Of a stretch of 64,000 nucleotides of DNA, positions 43,101 through 57,100 are shown piece after piece (the stretch's first letter is position 1; each line of letters begins with the position of its first letter). Below the pieces are notes generated by a model. It was given only the letters and a program-made list of their open reading frames with translations. It was not told the origin of the DNA and made no database searches. The stretch lies in the NCBI GenBank assembly GCA_030268105.1, contig BSDZ01000014.1, positions 3,849,501 to 3,913,500 on the forward strand. Reading direction: 5' to 3'. A program made the position numbers and the translations under genes. This stretch comes from Volvox africanus. Lineage: Eukaryota; Chlorophyta; Chlorophyceae; Chlamydomonadales; Volvocaceae.

Positions 43101-45100
43101 CGGGAAGGGGGTTCTGGCCGTGCAAGAAAGTGCACACGTGAGCCACATGAAGAAAGGAATGGAGCTGCATACGTTTGCAGGCAGGCACAGTCAGCAAAGC
43201 AGCACAGATGAGATGGAAGCCTGGCCATCCGTGAGACTGCCCATCCAGCCGCACGGATGGATGTCTGGCACCAGCCTGCACGCACCTTTTATGAAGCGCA
43301 TTCCTGTTGACTTTGTGCACGTGGAAGCTGTGGGGTCGCACGTACATAGTATGTGTGCCATGTCCGTGTGGGTGTGTGCCGTGTCGTGGGGTCGTGGGGC
43401 AAGGCGTTGGATCTGTGCGCATGGGTTGCCGTCCAAACGGTGCGCAACAGATCGTCACCAAGGGTTCGCACGTGGTCTCCCACCGTACTACTGATTTGGC
43501 CCAATGGTGCTTACGTGCCCAGTGCTGATGGGATGGGCGGTTTTCACCATGGTATGAACGATCCATGCCACCACACCCCATCTGCCGCATCCATGCCACA
43601 CATACCTAGCATACAAAACAAAACGACAAAAACGCAGCCCGGACGGAGCCCCTTCCATGCGCTACGCTCACGTCCGAGACCACACGTGACTGCATGTACG
43701 ACACAGGTCAGCGGGCGGGAAGGGGGTTCTGGCCGTGCAAGAAAGTGCACACGTGAGCCACATGAAGAAAGGAATGGAGCTGCATAGCTAACACATACGT
43801 TTGCAGGCAGGCACAGTCAGCAAAGCAGCACAGATGAGATGGAAGCCTGGCCATCCGTGAGACTGCCCATCCAGCCGCACGGATGGATGTCTGGCACCAG
43901 CCTGCACGCACCTTTTATGAAGCGCATTCCTGTTGACTTTGTGCACGTGGAAGCTGTGGGGTCGCACGTACATAGTATGCGTGCCATGTCCGTGTGGGTG
44001 TGTGCCGTGTCGTGGGGTCGTGGGGCAAGGCGTTGGATCTGTGCGCATGGGTTGCCGTCCAAACGGTGCGCAACAGATCGTCACCAAGGGTTCGCACGTG
44101 GTTCCCCACCGTACTACTGATTTGGCCCAATGGTGCTTACGTGCCCAGTGCTGATGGGATGGGCGGTTTTCACCATGGTATGAACGATCCATGCCACCAC
44201 ACCCCATCTGCCGCATCCATGCCACACATACCTAGCATACAAAACAAAACGACAAAAACGCAGCCCGGACGGAGCCCCTTCCATGCGCTACGCTCACGTC
44301 CGAGACCACACGTGACTGCATGTACGACACAGGTCAGCGGGCGGGAAGGGGGTTCTGGCCGTGCAAGAAAGTGCACACGTGAGCCACATGAAGAAAGGAA
44401 TGGAGCATAGCTAACACATACGTTTGCAGGCAGGCACAGTCAGCAAAGAAGCACAGATGAGATGGAAGCCTGGCCATCCGTGAGACTGCCCATCCAGCCG
44501 CACGGATGGATGTCTGGCACCAGCCTGCACGCACCTTTTATGAAGCGCATTCCTGTTGACTTTGTGCACGTGGAAGCTGTGGGGTCGCACGTACATAGTA
44601 TGTGTGCCATGTCCGTGTGGGTGTGTGCCGTGTCGTGGGGTCGTGGGGCAAGGCGTTGGATCTGTGCGCATGGGTTGCCGTCCAAACGGTGCGCAACAGA
44701 TCATCACCAAGGGTTCGCACGTGGTTCCCCACCGTACTACTGATTTGGCCCAATGGTGCTTACGTGCCCAGTGCTGATGGGATGGGCGGTTTTCACCATG
44801 GTATGAACGATCCATGCCACCGCACCCCATCTGCCGCATCCATGCCACACATACCTAGCATACAAAACAAAACGACAAAAACGCAGCCCGGACGGAGCCC
44901 CTTCCATGCGCTACGCTCACGTCCGAGACCACACGTGACTGCATGTACGACACAGGTCAGCGGGCGGGAAGGGGGTTCTGGCCATGCAAGAAAGTGCACA
45001 CGTGAGCCACATGAAGAAAGGAATGGAGCTGCATACGTTTGCAGGCAGGCACAGTCAGCAAAGCAGCACAGATGAGATGGAAGCCTGGCCATCCGTGAGA
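34106..45100. repeat. satellite domain 2: mostly 626-bp monomers
   Basis: Nearly all monomers have the 11-bp insert; exceptions are a 615-bp copy ending at 43486 and one lacking CTG at 44406. CAAAGAAGCAC and CAAAGCAGCAC variants partly alternate with a 1252-bp period, and the GTGGTTCCCC variant appears from about 40.35 kb. Confidence 0.85.
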
Positions 45101-48100
45101 CTGCCCATACCAGCCGCACGGATGGATGTCTGGCACCAGCCTGCACGCACCTTTATGAAGCGCATTCCTGTTGACTTTGTGCACGTGGAAGCTGTGGGGT
45201 CGCACGTACATAGTATGTGTGCCATGTCCGTGTGGGTGTGTGCCGTGTCGTGGGGTCGTGGGGCAAGTTGTTGGATCTGTGCACATGGTTGCCGTCCAAA
45301 CGGTGCGCAACAGATCGTCACCAAGGGTTCGCACGTGGTCTCCCACCGTACTACTGATTTGGCCCAATGGTGCTTACGTGCCCAGTGCTGATGGGATGGG
45401 CGGTTTTCACCATGGTATGAACGATCCATGCCACCACACCCATCTGCCGCATCCATGCCACACATACCTAGCATACAAAACAAAACGACAAAAACGCAGC
45501 CCGGACGGAGCCCCTTCCATGCGCTACGCTCACGTCCGAGACCACACTGACTGCATGTACGACACAGGTCAGCGGGCGGGAAGGGGGTTCTGGCCGTGCA
45601 AGAAAGTGCACACGTGAGCCACATGAAGAAAGGAATGGAGCTGCATAGCTAACACATACGTTTGCAGGCAGGCACAGTCAGCAAGCAGCACAGATGAGAT
45701 GGAAGCCTGGCCATCCGTGAGACTGCCCATCCAGCCGCACGGATGGATGTCCTGGCACCAGCCTGCACGCACCTTTATGAAGCGCATTCCTGTTGACTTT
45801 GTGCACGTGGAAGCTGTGGGAGTCGCACGTACATAGTATGTGTGCCATGTCCGTGTGGGGTGTGTGCCGTGTCGTGGGGTCGTGGGGCAGGCGTTGGATC
45901 TGTGCGCATGGGTTGCCGTCCAAACGGTGCGCAACAGATCATCACCAAGGGTTCGCACGTGGTCTCCCACCGTACTACTGATTTGGCCCAATGGTGCTTA
46001 CGTGCCCAGTGCTGATGGGATGGGCGGTTTTCACCATGGTATGAACGATCCATGCCACCGCACCCCATCTGCCGCATCCATGCCACACATACCTAGCATA
46101 CAAAACAAAACGACAAAAACGCAGCCCGGACGGAGCCCCTTCCATGCGCTACGCTCACGTCCGAGACCACACGTGACTGCATGTACGACACAGGTCAGCG
46201 GGCGGGAAGGGGGTTCTGGCCATGCAAGAAAGTGCACACGTGAGCCACATGAAGAAAGGAATGGAGCTGCATACGTTTGCAGGCAGGCACAGTCAGCAAA
46301 GCAGCACAGATTAGATGGAAGCCTGGCCATCCGTGAGACTGCCCATCCAGCCGCACGGATGGATGTCTGGCACCAGCCTGCACGCACCTTTTAATGAAGC
46401 GCATTCCTGTTGACTTTGTGCACGTGGAAGCTGTGGGGTCGCACGTACATAGTATGTGTGCCATGTCCGTGTGGGTGTGTGCCGTGTCGTGGGGTCGTGG
46501 GCAAGTTGTTGGATCTGTGCACATGGGTTGCCGTCCAACGGTGCGCAACAGATCGTCACCAAGGGTTCGCACGTGGTTCCCCACCGTACTACTGATTTGG
46601 CCCAATGGTGCTTACGTGCCCAGTGCTGATGGGATGGGCGGTTTTCACCATGGTATGAACGATCCATGCCACCACACCCCATCTGCCGCATCCATGCCAC
46701 ACATACCTAGCATACAAAACAAAACGACAAAAACGCAGCCCGGACGGAGCCCCTTCCATGCGCTAACGCTCACGTCCGAGACCACACGTGACTGCATGTA
46801 CGACACAGGTCAGCGGGGCGGGAAGGGGGGTTCTGGCCGTGCAAGAAAGTGCACACGTGAGCCACATGAAGAAAGGAATGGAGCTGCATAGCTAACACAT
46901 ACGTTTGCAGGCAGGCACAGTCAGCAAAGCAGCACAGATGAGATGGAAGCCTGGCCATCCGTGAGACTGCCCATCCAGCCGCACGGATGGGATGTCTGGC
47001 ACCAGCCTGCACGCACCTTTATGAAGCGCATTCCTGTTGACTTTGTGCACGTGGAAGCTGTGGGGTCGCACGTACATAGTATGTGTGCCCATGTCCGTGT
47101 GGGTGTGTGCCGTGTCGTGGGGTCGTGGGGCAAGGCGTTGGATCTGTGCGCATGGGTTGCCGTCCAAACGGTGCGCAACAGATCATCACCAAGGGTTCGC
47201 ACGTGGTCTCCCACCGTACTACTGATTTGGCCCAATGGTGCTTACGTGCCCAGTGCTGATGGGATGGGCGGTTTTCAACCATGGTATGAACGATCCATGC
47301 CACCGCACCCCATCTGCCGCATCCATGCACACATACCTAGCATACAAAACAAAACGCAAAAACGCAGCCCGGACGGAGCCCCTTCCATGCGCTACGCTCA
47401 CGTCCGAGACCACACGTGACTGCATGTACGACACAGGTCAGCGGGCGGGAAGGGGGTTCTGGCCATGCAAGAAAGTGCACACGTGAGCCACATGAGAAAA
47501 GGAATGGAGCTGCATACGTTTGCAGGCAGGCACAGTCAGCAAAGCAGCACAGATGGAATGGAAGCCTGGCCATCCGTGAGACTGCCCATCCAGCCGCACG
47601 GATGGATGTCTGCACCAGCCTGCACGCACCTTTTATGAAGCGCATTCCTGTTGACTTTGTGCACGTGGAAGCTGTGGGGTCGCACGTACATAGTATGTGT
47701 GCCTGTCCGTGTGGGTGTGTGCCGTGTCGTGGGGGTCGTGGGGCAAGTTGTTGGATCTGTGCACATGGGTTGCCGTCCAAACGGTGCGCAACAGATCGTC
47801 ACCAAGGGTTCGCACGTGGTCTCCCCCGTACTACTGATTTGGCCCAATGGTGCTTACGTGCCCAGTGCTGATGGGATGGGCGGTTTTCACCATGGTATGA
47901 ACGATCCATGCCACCACACCCCATCTGCCGCATCCATGCACACATACCTAGCATACAAAAACAAAAACGACAAAAACGCAGCCCGGACGGAGCCCGTCCA
48001 TGCGCTACGCTCACGTCCAAGACCACACGTGACTGCATGTACGACACAGGTCAGCGGGCGGGAAGGGGGTTCTGGCCATGCAAGAAAAGTGCACACGTGA

Positions 48101-48135
48101 GCCACTGAAGAAAAGGAATGGAGCTGCATAGCGTT
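45100..48135. repeat. satellite segment with dense single-base indels
   Basis: About five monomers carry around 35 one- or two-base insertions and deletions, mostly in short homopolymers (for example ACCTTTATG, CGTGGGCAAG, a longer A run near 47957). Monomers on either side have almost none. This fits uncorrected long-read consensus better than biology. Confidence 0.8.
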
Positions 48136-51100
48136 TGCAGGCAGGCACAGTCAGCAAAGCAGCACAGATGAGATGGAAGCCTGGCCATCCGTGAGACTGC
48201 CCATCCAGCCGCACGGATGGATGTCTGGCACCAGCCTGCACGCACCTTTTATGAAGCGCATTCCTGTTGACTTTGTGCACGTGGAAGCTGTGGGGTCGCA
48301 CGTACATAGTATGTGTGCCATGTCCGTGTGGGTGTGTGCCGTGTCGTGGGGTCGTGGGGCAAGGCGTTGGATCTGTGCGCATGGGTTGCCGTCCAAACGG
48401 TGCGCAACAGATCGTCACCAAGGGTTCGCACGTGGTCCCCCACCGTACTACTGATTTGGCCCAATGGTGCTTACGTGCCCAGTGCTGATGGGATGGGCGG
48501 TTTTCACCATGGTATGAACGATCCATGCCACCACACCCCATCTGCCGCATCCATGCCACACATACCTAGCATACAAAACAAAACGACAAAAACGCAGCCC
48601 GGACGGAGCCCCTTCCATGCGCTACGCTCACGTCCGAGACCACACGTGACTGCATGTACGACACAGGTCAGCGGGCGGGAAGGGGGTTCTGGCCGTGCAA
48701 GAAAGTGCACACGTGAGCCACATGAAGAAAGGAATGGAGCTGCATACGTTTGCAGGCAGGCACAGTCAGCAAAGCAGCACAGATGAGATGGAAGCCTGGC
48801 CATCCGTGAGACTGCCCATCCAGCCGCACGGATGGATGTCTGGCACCAGCCTGCACGCACCTTTTATGAAGCGCATTCCTGTTGACTTTGTGCACGTGGA
48901 AGCTGTGGGGTCGCACGTACATAGTATGTGTGCCATGTCCGTGTGGGTGTGTGCCGTGTCGTGGGGTCGTGGGGCAAGGCGTTGGATCTGTGCGCATGGG
49001 TTGCCGTCCAAACGGTGCGCAACAGATCGTCACCAAGGGTTCGCACGTGGTCCCCCACCGTACTACTGATTTGGCCCAATGGTGCTTACGTGCCCAGTGC
49101 TGATGGGATGGGCGGTTTTCACCATGGTATGAACGATCCATGCCACCACACCCCATCTGCCGCATCCATGCCACACATACCTAGCATACAAAACAAAACG
49201 ACAAAAACGCAGCCCGGACGGAGCCCCTTCCATGCGCTACGCTCACGTCCGAGACCACACGTGACTGCATGTACGACACAGGTCAGCGGGCGGGAAGGGG
49301 GTTCTGGCCGTGCAAGAAAGTGCACACGTGAGCCACATGAAGAAAGGAATGGAGCTGCATAGCTAACACATACGTTTGCAGGCAGGCACAGTCAGCAAAG
49401 CAGCACAGATGAGATGGAAGCCTGGCCATCCGTGAGACTGCCCATCCAGCCGCACGGATGGATGTCTGGCACCAGCCTGCACGCACCTTTTATGAAGCGC
49501 ATTCCTGTTGACTTTGTGCACGTGGAAGCTGTGGGGTCGCACGTACATAGTATGTGTGCCATGTCCGTGTGGGTGTGTGCCGTGTCGTGGGGTCGTGGGG
49601 CAAGGCGTTGGATCTGTGCGCATGGGTTGCCGTCCAAACGGTGCGCAACAGATCGTCACCAAGGGTTCGCACGTGGTCCCCCACCGTACTACTGATTTGG
49701 CCCAATGGTGCTTACGTGCCCAGTGCTGATGGGATGGGCGGTTTTCACCATGGTATGAACGATCCATGCCACCACACCCCATCTGCCGCATCCATGCCAC
49801 ACATACCTAGCATACAAAACAAAACGACAAAAACGCAGCCCGGACGGAGCCCCTTCCATGCGCTACGCTCACGTCCGAGACCACACGTGACTGCATGTAC
49901 GACACAGGTCAGCGGGCGGGAAGGGGGTTCTGGCCGTGCAAGAAAGTGCACACGTGAGCCACATGAAGAAAGGAATGGAGCTGCATACGTTTGCAGGCAG
50001 GCACAGTCAGCAAAGCAGCACAGATGAGATGGAAGCCTGGCCATCCGTGAGACTGCCCATCCAGCCGCACGGATGGATGTCTGGCACCAGCCTGCACGCA
50101 CCTTTTATGAAGCGCATTCCTGTTGACTTTGTGCACGTGGAAGCTGTGGGGTCGCACGTACATAGTATGTGTGCCATGTCCGTGTGGGTGTGTGCCGTGT
50201 CGTGGGGTCGTGGGGCAAGGCGTTGGATCTGTGCGCATGGGTTGCCGTCCAAACGGTGCGCAACAGATCGTCACCAAGGGTTCGCACGTGGTCCCCCACC
50301 GTACTACTGATTTGGCCCAATGGTGCTTACGTGCCCAGTGCTGATGGGATGGGCGGTTTTCACCATGGTATGAACGATCCATGCCACCACACCCCATCTG
50401 CCGCATCCATGCCACACATACCTAGCATACAAAACAAAACGACAAAAACGCAGCCCGGACGGAGCCCCTTCCATGCGCTACGCTCACGTCCGAGACCACA
50501 CGTGACTGCATGTACGACACAGGTCAGCGGGCGGGAAGGGGGTTCTGGCCGTGCAAGAAAGTGCACACGTGAGCCACATGAAGAAAGGAATGGAGCTGCA
50601 TACGTACGTTTGCAGGCAGGCACAGTCAGCAAAGCAGCACAGATGAGATGGAAGCCTGGCCATCCGTGAGACTGCCCATCCAGCCGCACGGATGGATGTC
50701 TGGCACCAGCCTGCACGCACCTTTTATGAAGCGCATTCCTGTTGACTTTGTGCACGTGGAAGCTGTGGGGTCGCACGTACATAGTATGTGTGCCATGTCC
50801 GTGTGGGTGTGTGCCGTGTCGTGGGGTCGTGGGGCAAGGCGTTGGATCTGTGCGCATGGGTTGCCGTCCAAACGGTGCGCAACAGATCGTCACCAAGGGT
50901 TCGCACGTGGTCCCCCACCGTACTACTGATTTGGCCCAATGGTGCTTACGTGCCCAGTGCTGATGGGATGGGCGGTTTTCACCATGGTATGAACGATCCA
51001 TGCCACCACACCCCATCTGCCGCATCCATGCCACACATACCTAGCATACAAAACAAAACGACAAAAACGCAGCCCGGACGGAGCCCCTTCCATGCGCTAC

Positions 51101-54100
51101 GCTCACGTCCGAGACCACACGTGACTGCATGTACGACACAGGTCAGCGGGCGGGAAGGGGGTTCTGGCCGTGCAAGAAAGTGCACACGTGAGCCACATGA
51201 AGAAAGGAATGGAGCTGCATAGCTAACACATACGTTTGCAGGCAGGCACAGTCAGCAAAGCAGCACAGATGAGATGGAAGCCTGGCCATCCGTGAGACTG
51301 CCCATCCAGCCGCACGGATGGATGTCTGGCACCAGCCTGCACGCACCTTTTATGAAGCGCATTCCTGTTGACTTTGTGCACGTGGAAGCTGTGGGGTCGC
51401 ACGTACATAGTATGTGTGCCATGTCCGTGTGGGTGTGTGCCGTGTCGTGGGGTCGTGGGGCAAGGCGTTGGATCTGTGCGCATGGGTTGCCGTCCAAACG
51501 GTGCGCAACAGATCGTCACCAAGGGTTCGCACGTGGTCCCCCACCGTACTACTGATTTGGCCCAATGGTGCTTACGTGCCCAGTGCTGATGGGATGGGCG
51601 GTTTTCACCATGGTATGAACGATCCATGCCACCACACCCCATCTGCCGCATCCATGCCACACATACCTAGCATACAAAACAAAACGACAAAAACGCAGCC
51701 CGGACGGAGCCCCTTCCATGCGCTACGCTCACGTCCGAGACCACACGTGACTGCATGTACGACACAGGTCAGCGGGCGGGAAGGGGGTTCTGGCCGTGCA
51801 AGAAAGTGCACACGTGAGCCACATGAAGAAAGGAATGGAGCTGCATACGTTTGCAGGCAGGCACAGTCAGCAAAGCAGCACAGATGAGATGGAAGCCTGG
51901 CCATCCGTGAGACTGCCCATCCAGCCGCACGGATGGATGTCTGGCACCAGCCTGCACGCACCTTTTATGAAGCGCATTCCTGTTGACTTTGTGCACGTGG
52001 AAGCTGTGGGGTCGCACGTACATAGTATGTGTGCCATGTCCGTGTGGGTGTGTGCCGTGTCGTGGGGTCGTGGGGCAAGGCGTTGGATCTGTGCGCATGG
52101 GTTGCCGTCCAAACGGTGCGCAACAGATCGTCACCAAGGGTTCGCACGTGGTCCCCCACCGTACTACTGATTTGGCCCAATGGTGCTTACGTGCCCAGTG
52201 CTGATGGGATGGGCGGTTTTCACCATGGTATGAACGATCCATGCCACCACACCCCATCTGCCGCATCCATGCCACACATACCTAGCATACAAAACAAAAC
52301 GACAAAAACGCAGCCCGGACGGAGCCCCTTCCATGCGCTACGCTCACGTCCGAGACCACACGTGACTGCATGTACGACACAGGTCAGCGGGCGGGAAGGG
52401 GGTTCTGGCCGTGCAAGAAAGTGCACACGTGAGCCACATGAAGAAAGGAATGGAGCTGCATAGCTACGTTTGCAGGCAGGCACAGTCAGCAAAGCAGCAC
52501 AGATGAGATGGAAGCCTGGCCATCCGTGAGACTGCCCATCCAGCCGCACGGATGGATGTCTGGCACCAGCCTGCACGCACCTTTTATGAAGCGCATTCCT
52601 GTTGACTTTGTGCACGTGGAAGCTGTGGGGTCGCACGTACATAGTATGTGTGCCATGTCCGTGTGGGTGTGTGCCGTGTCGTGGGGTCGTGGGGCAAGGC
52701 GTTGGATCTGTGCGCATGGGTTGCCGTCCAAACGGTGCGCAACAGATCGTCACCAAGGGTTCGCACGTGGTCCCCCACCGTACTACTGATTTGGCCCAAT
52801 GGTGCTTACGTGCCCAGTGCTGATGGGATGGGCGGTTTTCACCATGGTATGAACGATCCATGCCACCACACCCCATCTGCCGCATCCATGCCACACATAC
52901 CTAGCATACAAAACAAAACGACAAAAACGCAGCCCGGACGGAGCCCCTTCCATGCGCTACGCTCACGTCCGAGACCACACGTGACTGCATGTACGACACA
53001 GGTCAGCGGGCGGGAAGGGGGTTCTGGCCGTGCAAGAAAGTGCACACGTGAGCCACATGAAGAAAGGAATGGAGCTAGCATACGTTTGCAGGCAGGCACA
53101 GTCAGCAAAGCAGCACAGATGAGATGGAAGCCTGGCCATCCGTGAGACTGCCCATCCAGCCGCACGGATGGATGTCTGGCACCAGCCTGCACGCACCTTT
53201 TATGAAGCGCATTCCTGTTGACTTTGTGCACGTGGAAGCTGTGGGGTCGCACGTACATAGTATGTGTGCCATGTCCGTGTGGGTGTGTGCCGTGTCGTGG
53301 GGTCGTGGGGCAAGGCGTTGGATCTGTGCGCATGGGTTGCCGTCCAAACGGTGCGCAACAGATCGTCACCAAGGGTTCGCACGTGGTCCCCCACCGTACT
53401 ACTGATTTGGCCCAATGGTGCTTACGTGCCCAGTGCTGATGGGATGGGCGGTTTTCACCATGGTATGAACGATCCATGCCACCACACCCCATCTGCCGCA
53501 TCCATGCCACACATACCTAGCATACAAAACAAAACGACAAAAACGCAGCCCGGACGGAGCCCCTTCCATGCGCTACGCTCACGTCCGAGACCACACGTGA
53601 CTGCATGTACGACACAGGTCAGCGGGCGGGAAGGGGGTTCTGGCCGTGCAAGAAAGTGCACACGTGAGCCACATGAAGAAAGGAATGGAGCTGCATACGT
53701 TTGCAGGCAGGCACAGTCAGCAAAGCAGCACAGATGAGATGGAAGCCTGGCCATCCGTGAGACTGCCCATCCAGCCGCACGGATGGATGTCTGGCACCAG
53801 CCTGCACGCACCTTTTATGAAGCGCATTCCTGTTGACTTTGTGCACGTGGAAGCTGTGGGGTCGCACGTACATAGTATGTGTGCCATGTCCGTGTGGGTG
53901 TGTGCCGTGTCGTGGGGTCGTGGGGCAAGGCGTTGGATCTGTGCGCATGGGTTGCCGTCCAAACGGTGCGCAACAGATCGTCACCAAGGGTTCGCACGTG
54001 GTCCCCCACCGTACTACTGATTTGGCCCAATGGTGCTTACGTGCCCAGTGCTGATGGGATGGGCGGTTTTCACCATGGTATGAACGATCCATGCCACCAC

Positions 54101-57100
54101 ACCCCATCTGCCGCATCCATGCCACACATACCTAGCATACAAAACAAAACGACAAAAACGCAGCCCGGACGGAGCCCCTTCCATGCGCTACGCTCACGTC
54201 CGAGACCACACGTGACTGCATGTACGACACAGGTCAGCGGGCGGGAAGGGGGTTCTGGCCGTGCAAGAAAGTGCACACGTGAGCCACATGAAGAAAGGAA
54301 TGGAGCTGCATAGCTAACACATACGTTTGCAGGCAGGCACAGTCAGCAAAGCAGCACAGATGAGATGGAAGCCTGGCCATCCGTGAGACTGCCCATCCAG
54401 CCGCACGGATGGATGTCTGGCACCAGCCTGCACGCACCTTTTATGAAGCGCATTCCTGTTGACTTTGTGCACGTGGAAGCTGTGGGGTCGCACGTACATA
54501 GTATGTGTGCCATGTCCGTGTGGGTGTGTGCCGTGTCGTGGGGTCGTGGGGCAAGGCGTTGGATCTGTGCGCATGGGTTGCCGTCCAAACGGTGCGCAAC
54601 AGATCGTCACCAAGGGTTCGCACGTGGTCCCCCACCGTACTACTGATTTGGCCCAATGGTGCTTACGTGCCCAGTGCTGATGGGATGGGCGGTTTTCACC
54701 ATGGTATGAACGATCCATGCCACCACACCCCATCTGCCGCATCCATGCCACACATACCTAGCATACAAAACAAAACGACAAAAACGCAGCCCGGACGGAG
54801 CCCCTTCCATGCGCTACGCTCACGTCCGAGACCACACGTGACTGCATGTACGACACAGGTCAGCGGGCGGGAAGGGGGTTCTGGCCGTGCAAGAAAGTGC
54901 ACACGTGAGCCACATGAAGAAAGGAATGGAGCTGCATACGTTTGCAGGCAGGCACAGTCAGCAAAGCAGCACAGATGAGATGGAAGCCTGGCCATCCGTG
55001 AGACTGCCCATCCAGCCGCACGGATGGATGTCTGGCACCAGCCTGCACGCACCTTTTATGAAGCGCATTCCTGTTGACTTTGTGCACGTGGAAGCTGTGG
55101 GGTCGCACGTACATAGTATGTGTGCCATGTCCGTGTGGGTGTGTGCCGTGTCGTGGGGTCGTGGGGCAAGGCGTTGGATCTGTGCGCATGGGTTGCCGTC
55201 CAAACGGTGCGCAACAGATCGTCACCAAGGGTTCGCACGTGGTCCCCCACCGTACTACTGATTTGGCCCAATGGTGCTTACGTGCCCAGTGCTGATGGGA
55301 TGGGCGGTTTTCACCATGGTATGAACGATCCATGCCACCACACCCCATCTGCCGCATCCATGCCACACATACCTAGCATACAAAACAAAACGACAAAAAC
55401 GCAGCCCGGACGGAGCCCCTTCCATGCGCTACGCTCACGTCCGAGACCACACGTGACTGCATGTACGACACAGGTCAGCGGGCGGGAAGGGGGTTCTGGC
55501 CGTGCAAGAAAGTGCACACGTGAGCCACATGAAGAAAGGAATGGAGCTGCATAGCGTTTGCAGGCAGGCACAGTCAGCAAAGCAGCACAGATGAGATGGA
55601 AGCCTGGCCATCCGTGAGACTGCCCATCCAGCCGCACGGATGGATGTCTGGCACCAGCCTGCACGCACCTTTTATGAAGCGCATTCCTGTTGACTTTGTG
55701 CACGTGGAAGCTGTGGGGTCGCACGTACATAGTATGTGTGCCATGTCCGTGTGGGTGTGTGCCGTGTCGTGGGGTCGTGGGGCAAGGCGTTGGATCTGTG
55801 CGCATGGGTTGCCGTCCAAACGGTGCGCAACAGATCGTCACCAAGGGTTCGCACGTGGTCCCCCACCGTACTACTGATTTGGCCCAATGGTGCTTACGTG
55901 CCCAGTGCTGATGGGATGGGCGGTTTTCACCATGGTATGAACGATCCATGCCACCACACCCCATCTGCCGCATCCATGCCACACATACCTAGCATACAAA
56001 ACAAAACGACAAAAACGCAGCCCGGACGGAGCCCCTTCCATGCGCTACGCTCACGTCCGAGACCACACGTGACTGCATGTACGACACAGGTCAGCGGGCG
56101 GGAAGGGGGTTCTGGCCGTGCAAGAAAGTGCACACGTGAGCCACATGAAGAAAGGAATGGAGCTGCATACGTTTGCAGGCAGGCACAGTCAGCAAAGCAG
56201 CACAGATGAGATGGAAGCCTGGCCATCCGTGAGACTGCCCATCCAGCCGCACGGATGGATGTCTGGCACCAGCCTGCACGCACCTTTTATGAAGCGCATT
56301 CCTGTTGACTTTGTGCACGTGGAAGCTGTGGGGTCGCACGTACATAGTATGTGTGCCATGTCCGTGTGGGTGTGTGCCGTGTCGTGGGGTCGTGGGGCAA
56401 GGCGTTGGATCTGTGCGCATGGGTTGCCGTCCAAACGGTGCGCAACAGATCGTCACCAAGGGTTCGCACGTGGTCCCCCACCGTACTACTGATTTGGCCC
56501 AATGGTGCTTACGTGCCCAGTGCTGATGGGATGGGCGGTTTTCACCATGGTATGAACGATCCATGCCACCACACCCCATCTGCCGCATCCATGCCACACA
56601 TACCTAGCATACAAAACAAAACGACAAAAACGCAGCCCGGACGGAGCCCCTTCCATGCGCTACGCTCACGTCCGAGACCACACGTGACTGCATGTACGAC
56701 ACAGGTCAGCGGGCGGGAAGGGGGTTCTGGCCGTGCAAGAAAGTGCACACGTGAGCCACATGAAGAAAGGAATGGAGCTGCATAGCTAACACATACGTTT
56801 GCAGGCAGGCACAGTCAGCAAAGCAGCACAGATGAGATGGAAGCCTGGCCATCCGTGAGACTGCCCATCCAGCCGCACGGATGGATGTCTGGCACCAGCC
56901 TGCACGCACCTTTTATGAAGCGCATTCCTGTTGACTTTGTGCACGTGGAAGCTGTGGGGTCGCACGTACATAGTATGTGTGCCATGTCCGTGTGGGTGTG
57001 TGCCGTGTCGTGGGGTCGTGGGGCAAGGCGTTGGATCTGTGCGCATGGGTTGCCGTCCAAACGGTGCGCAACAGATCGTCACCAAGGGTTCGCACGTGGT

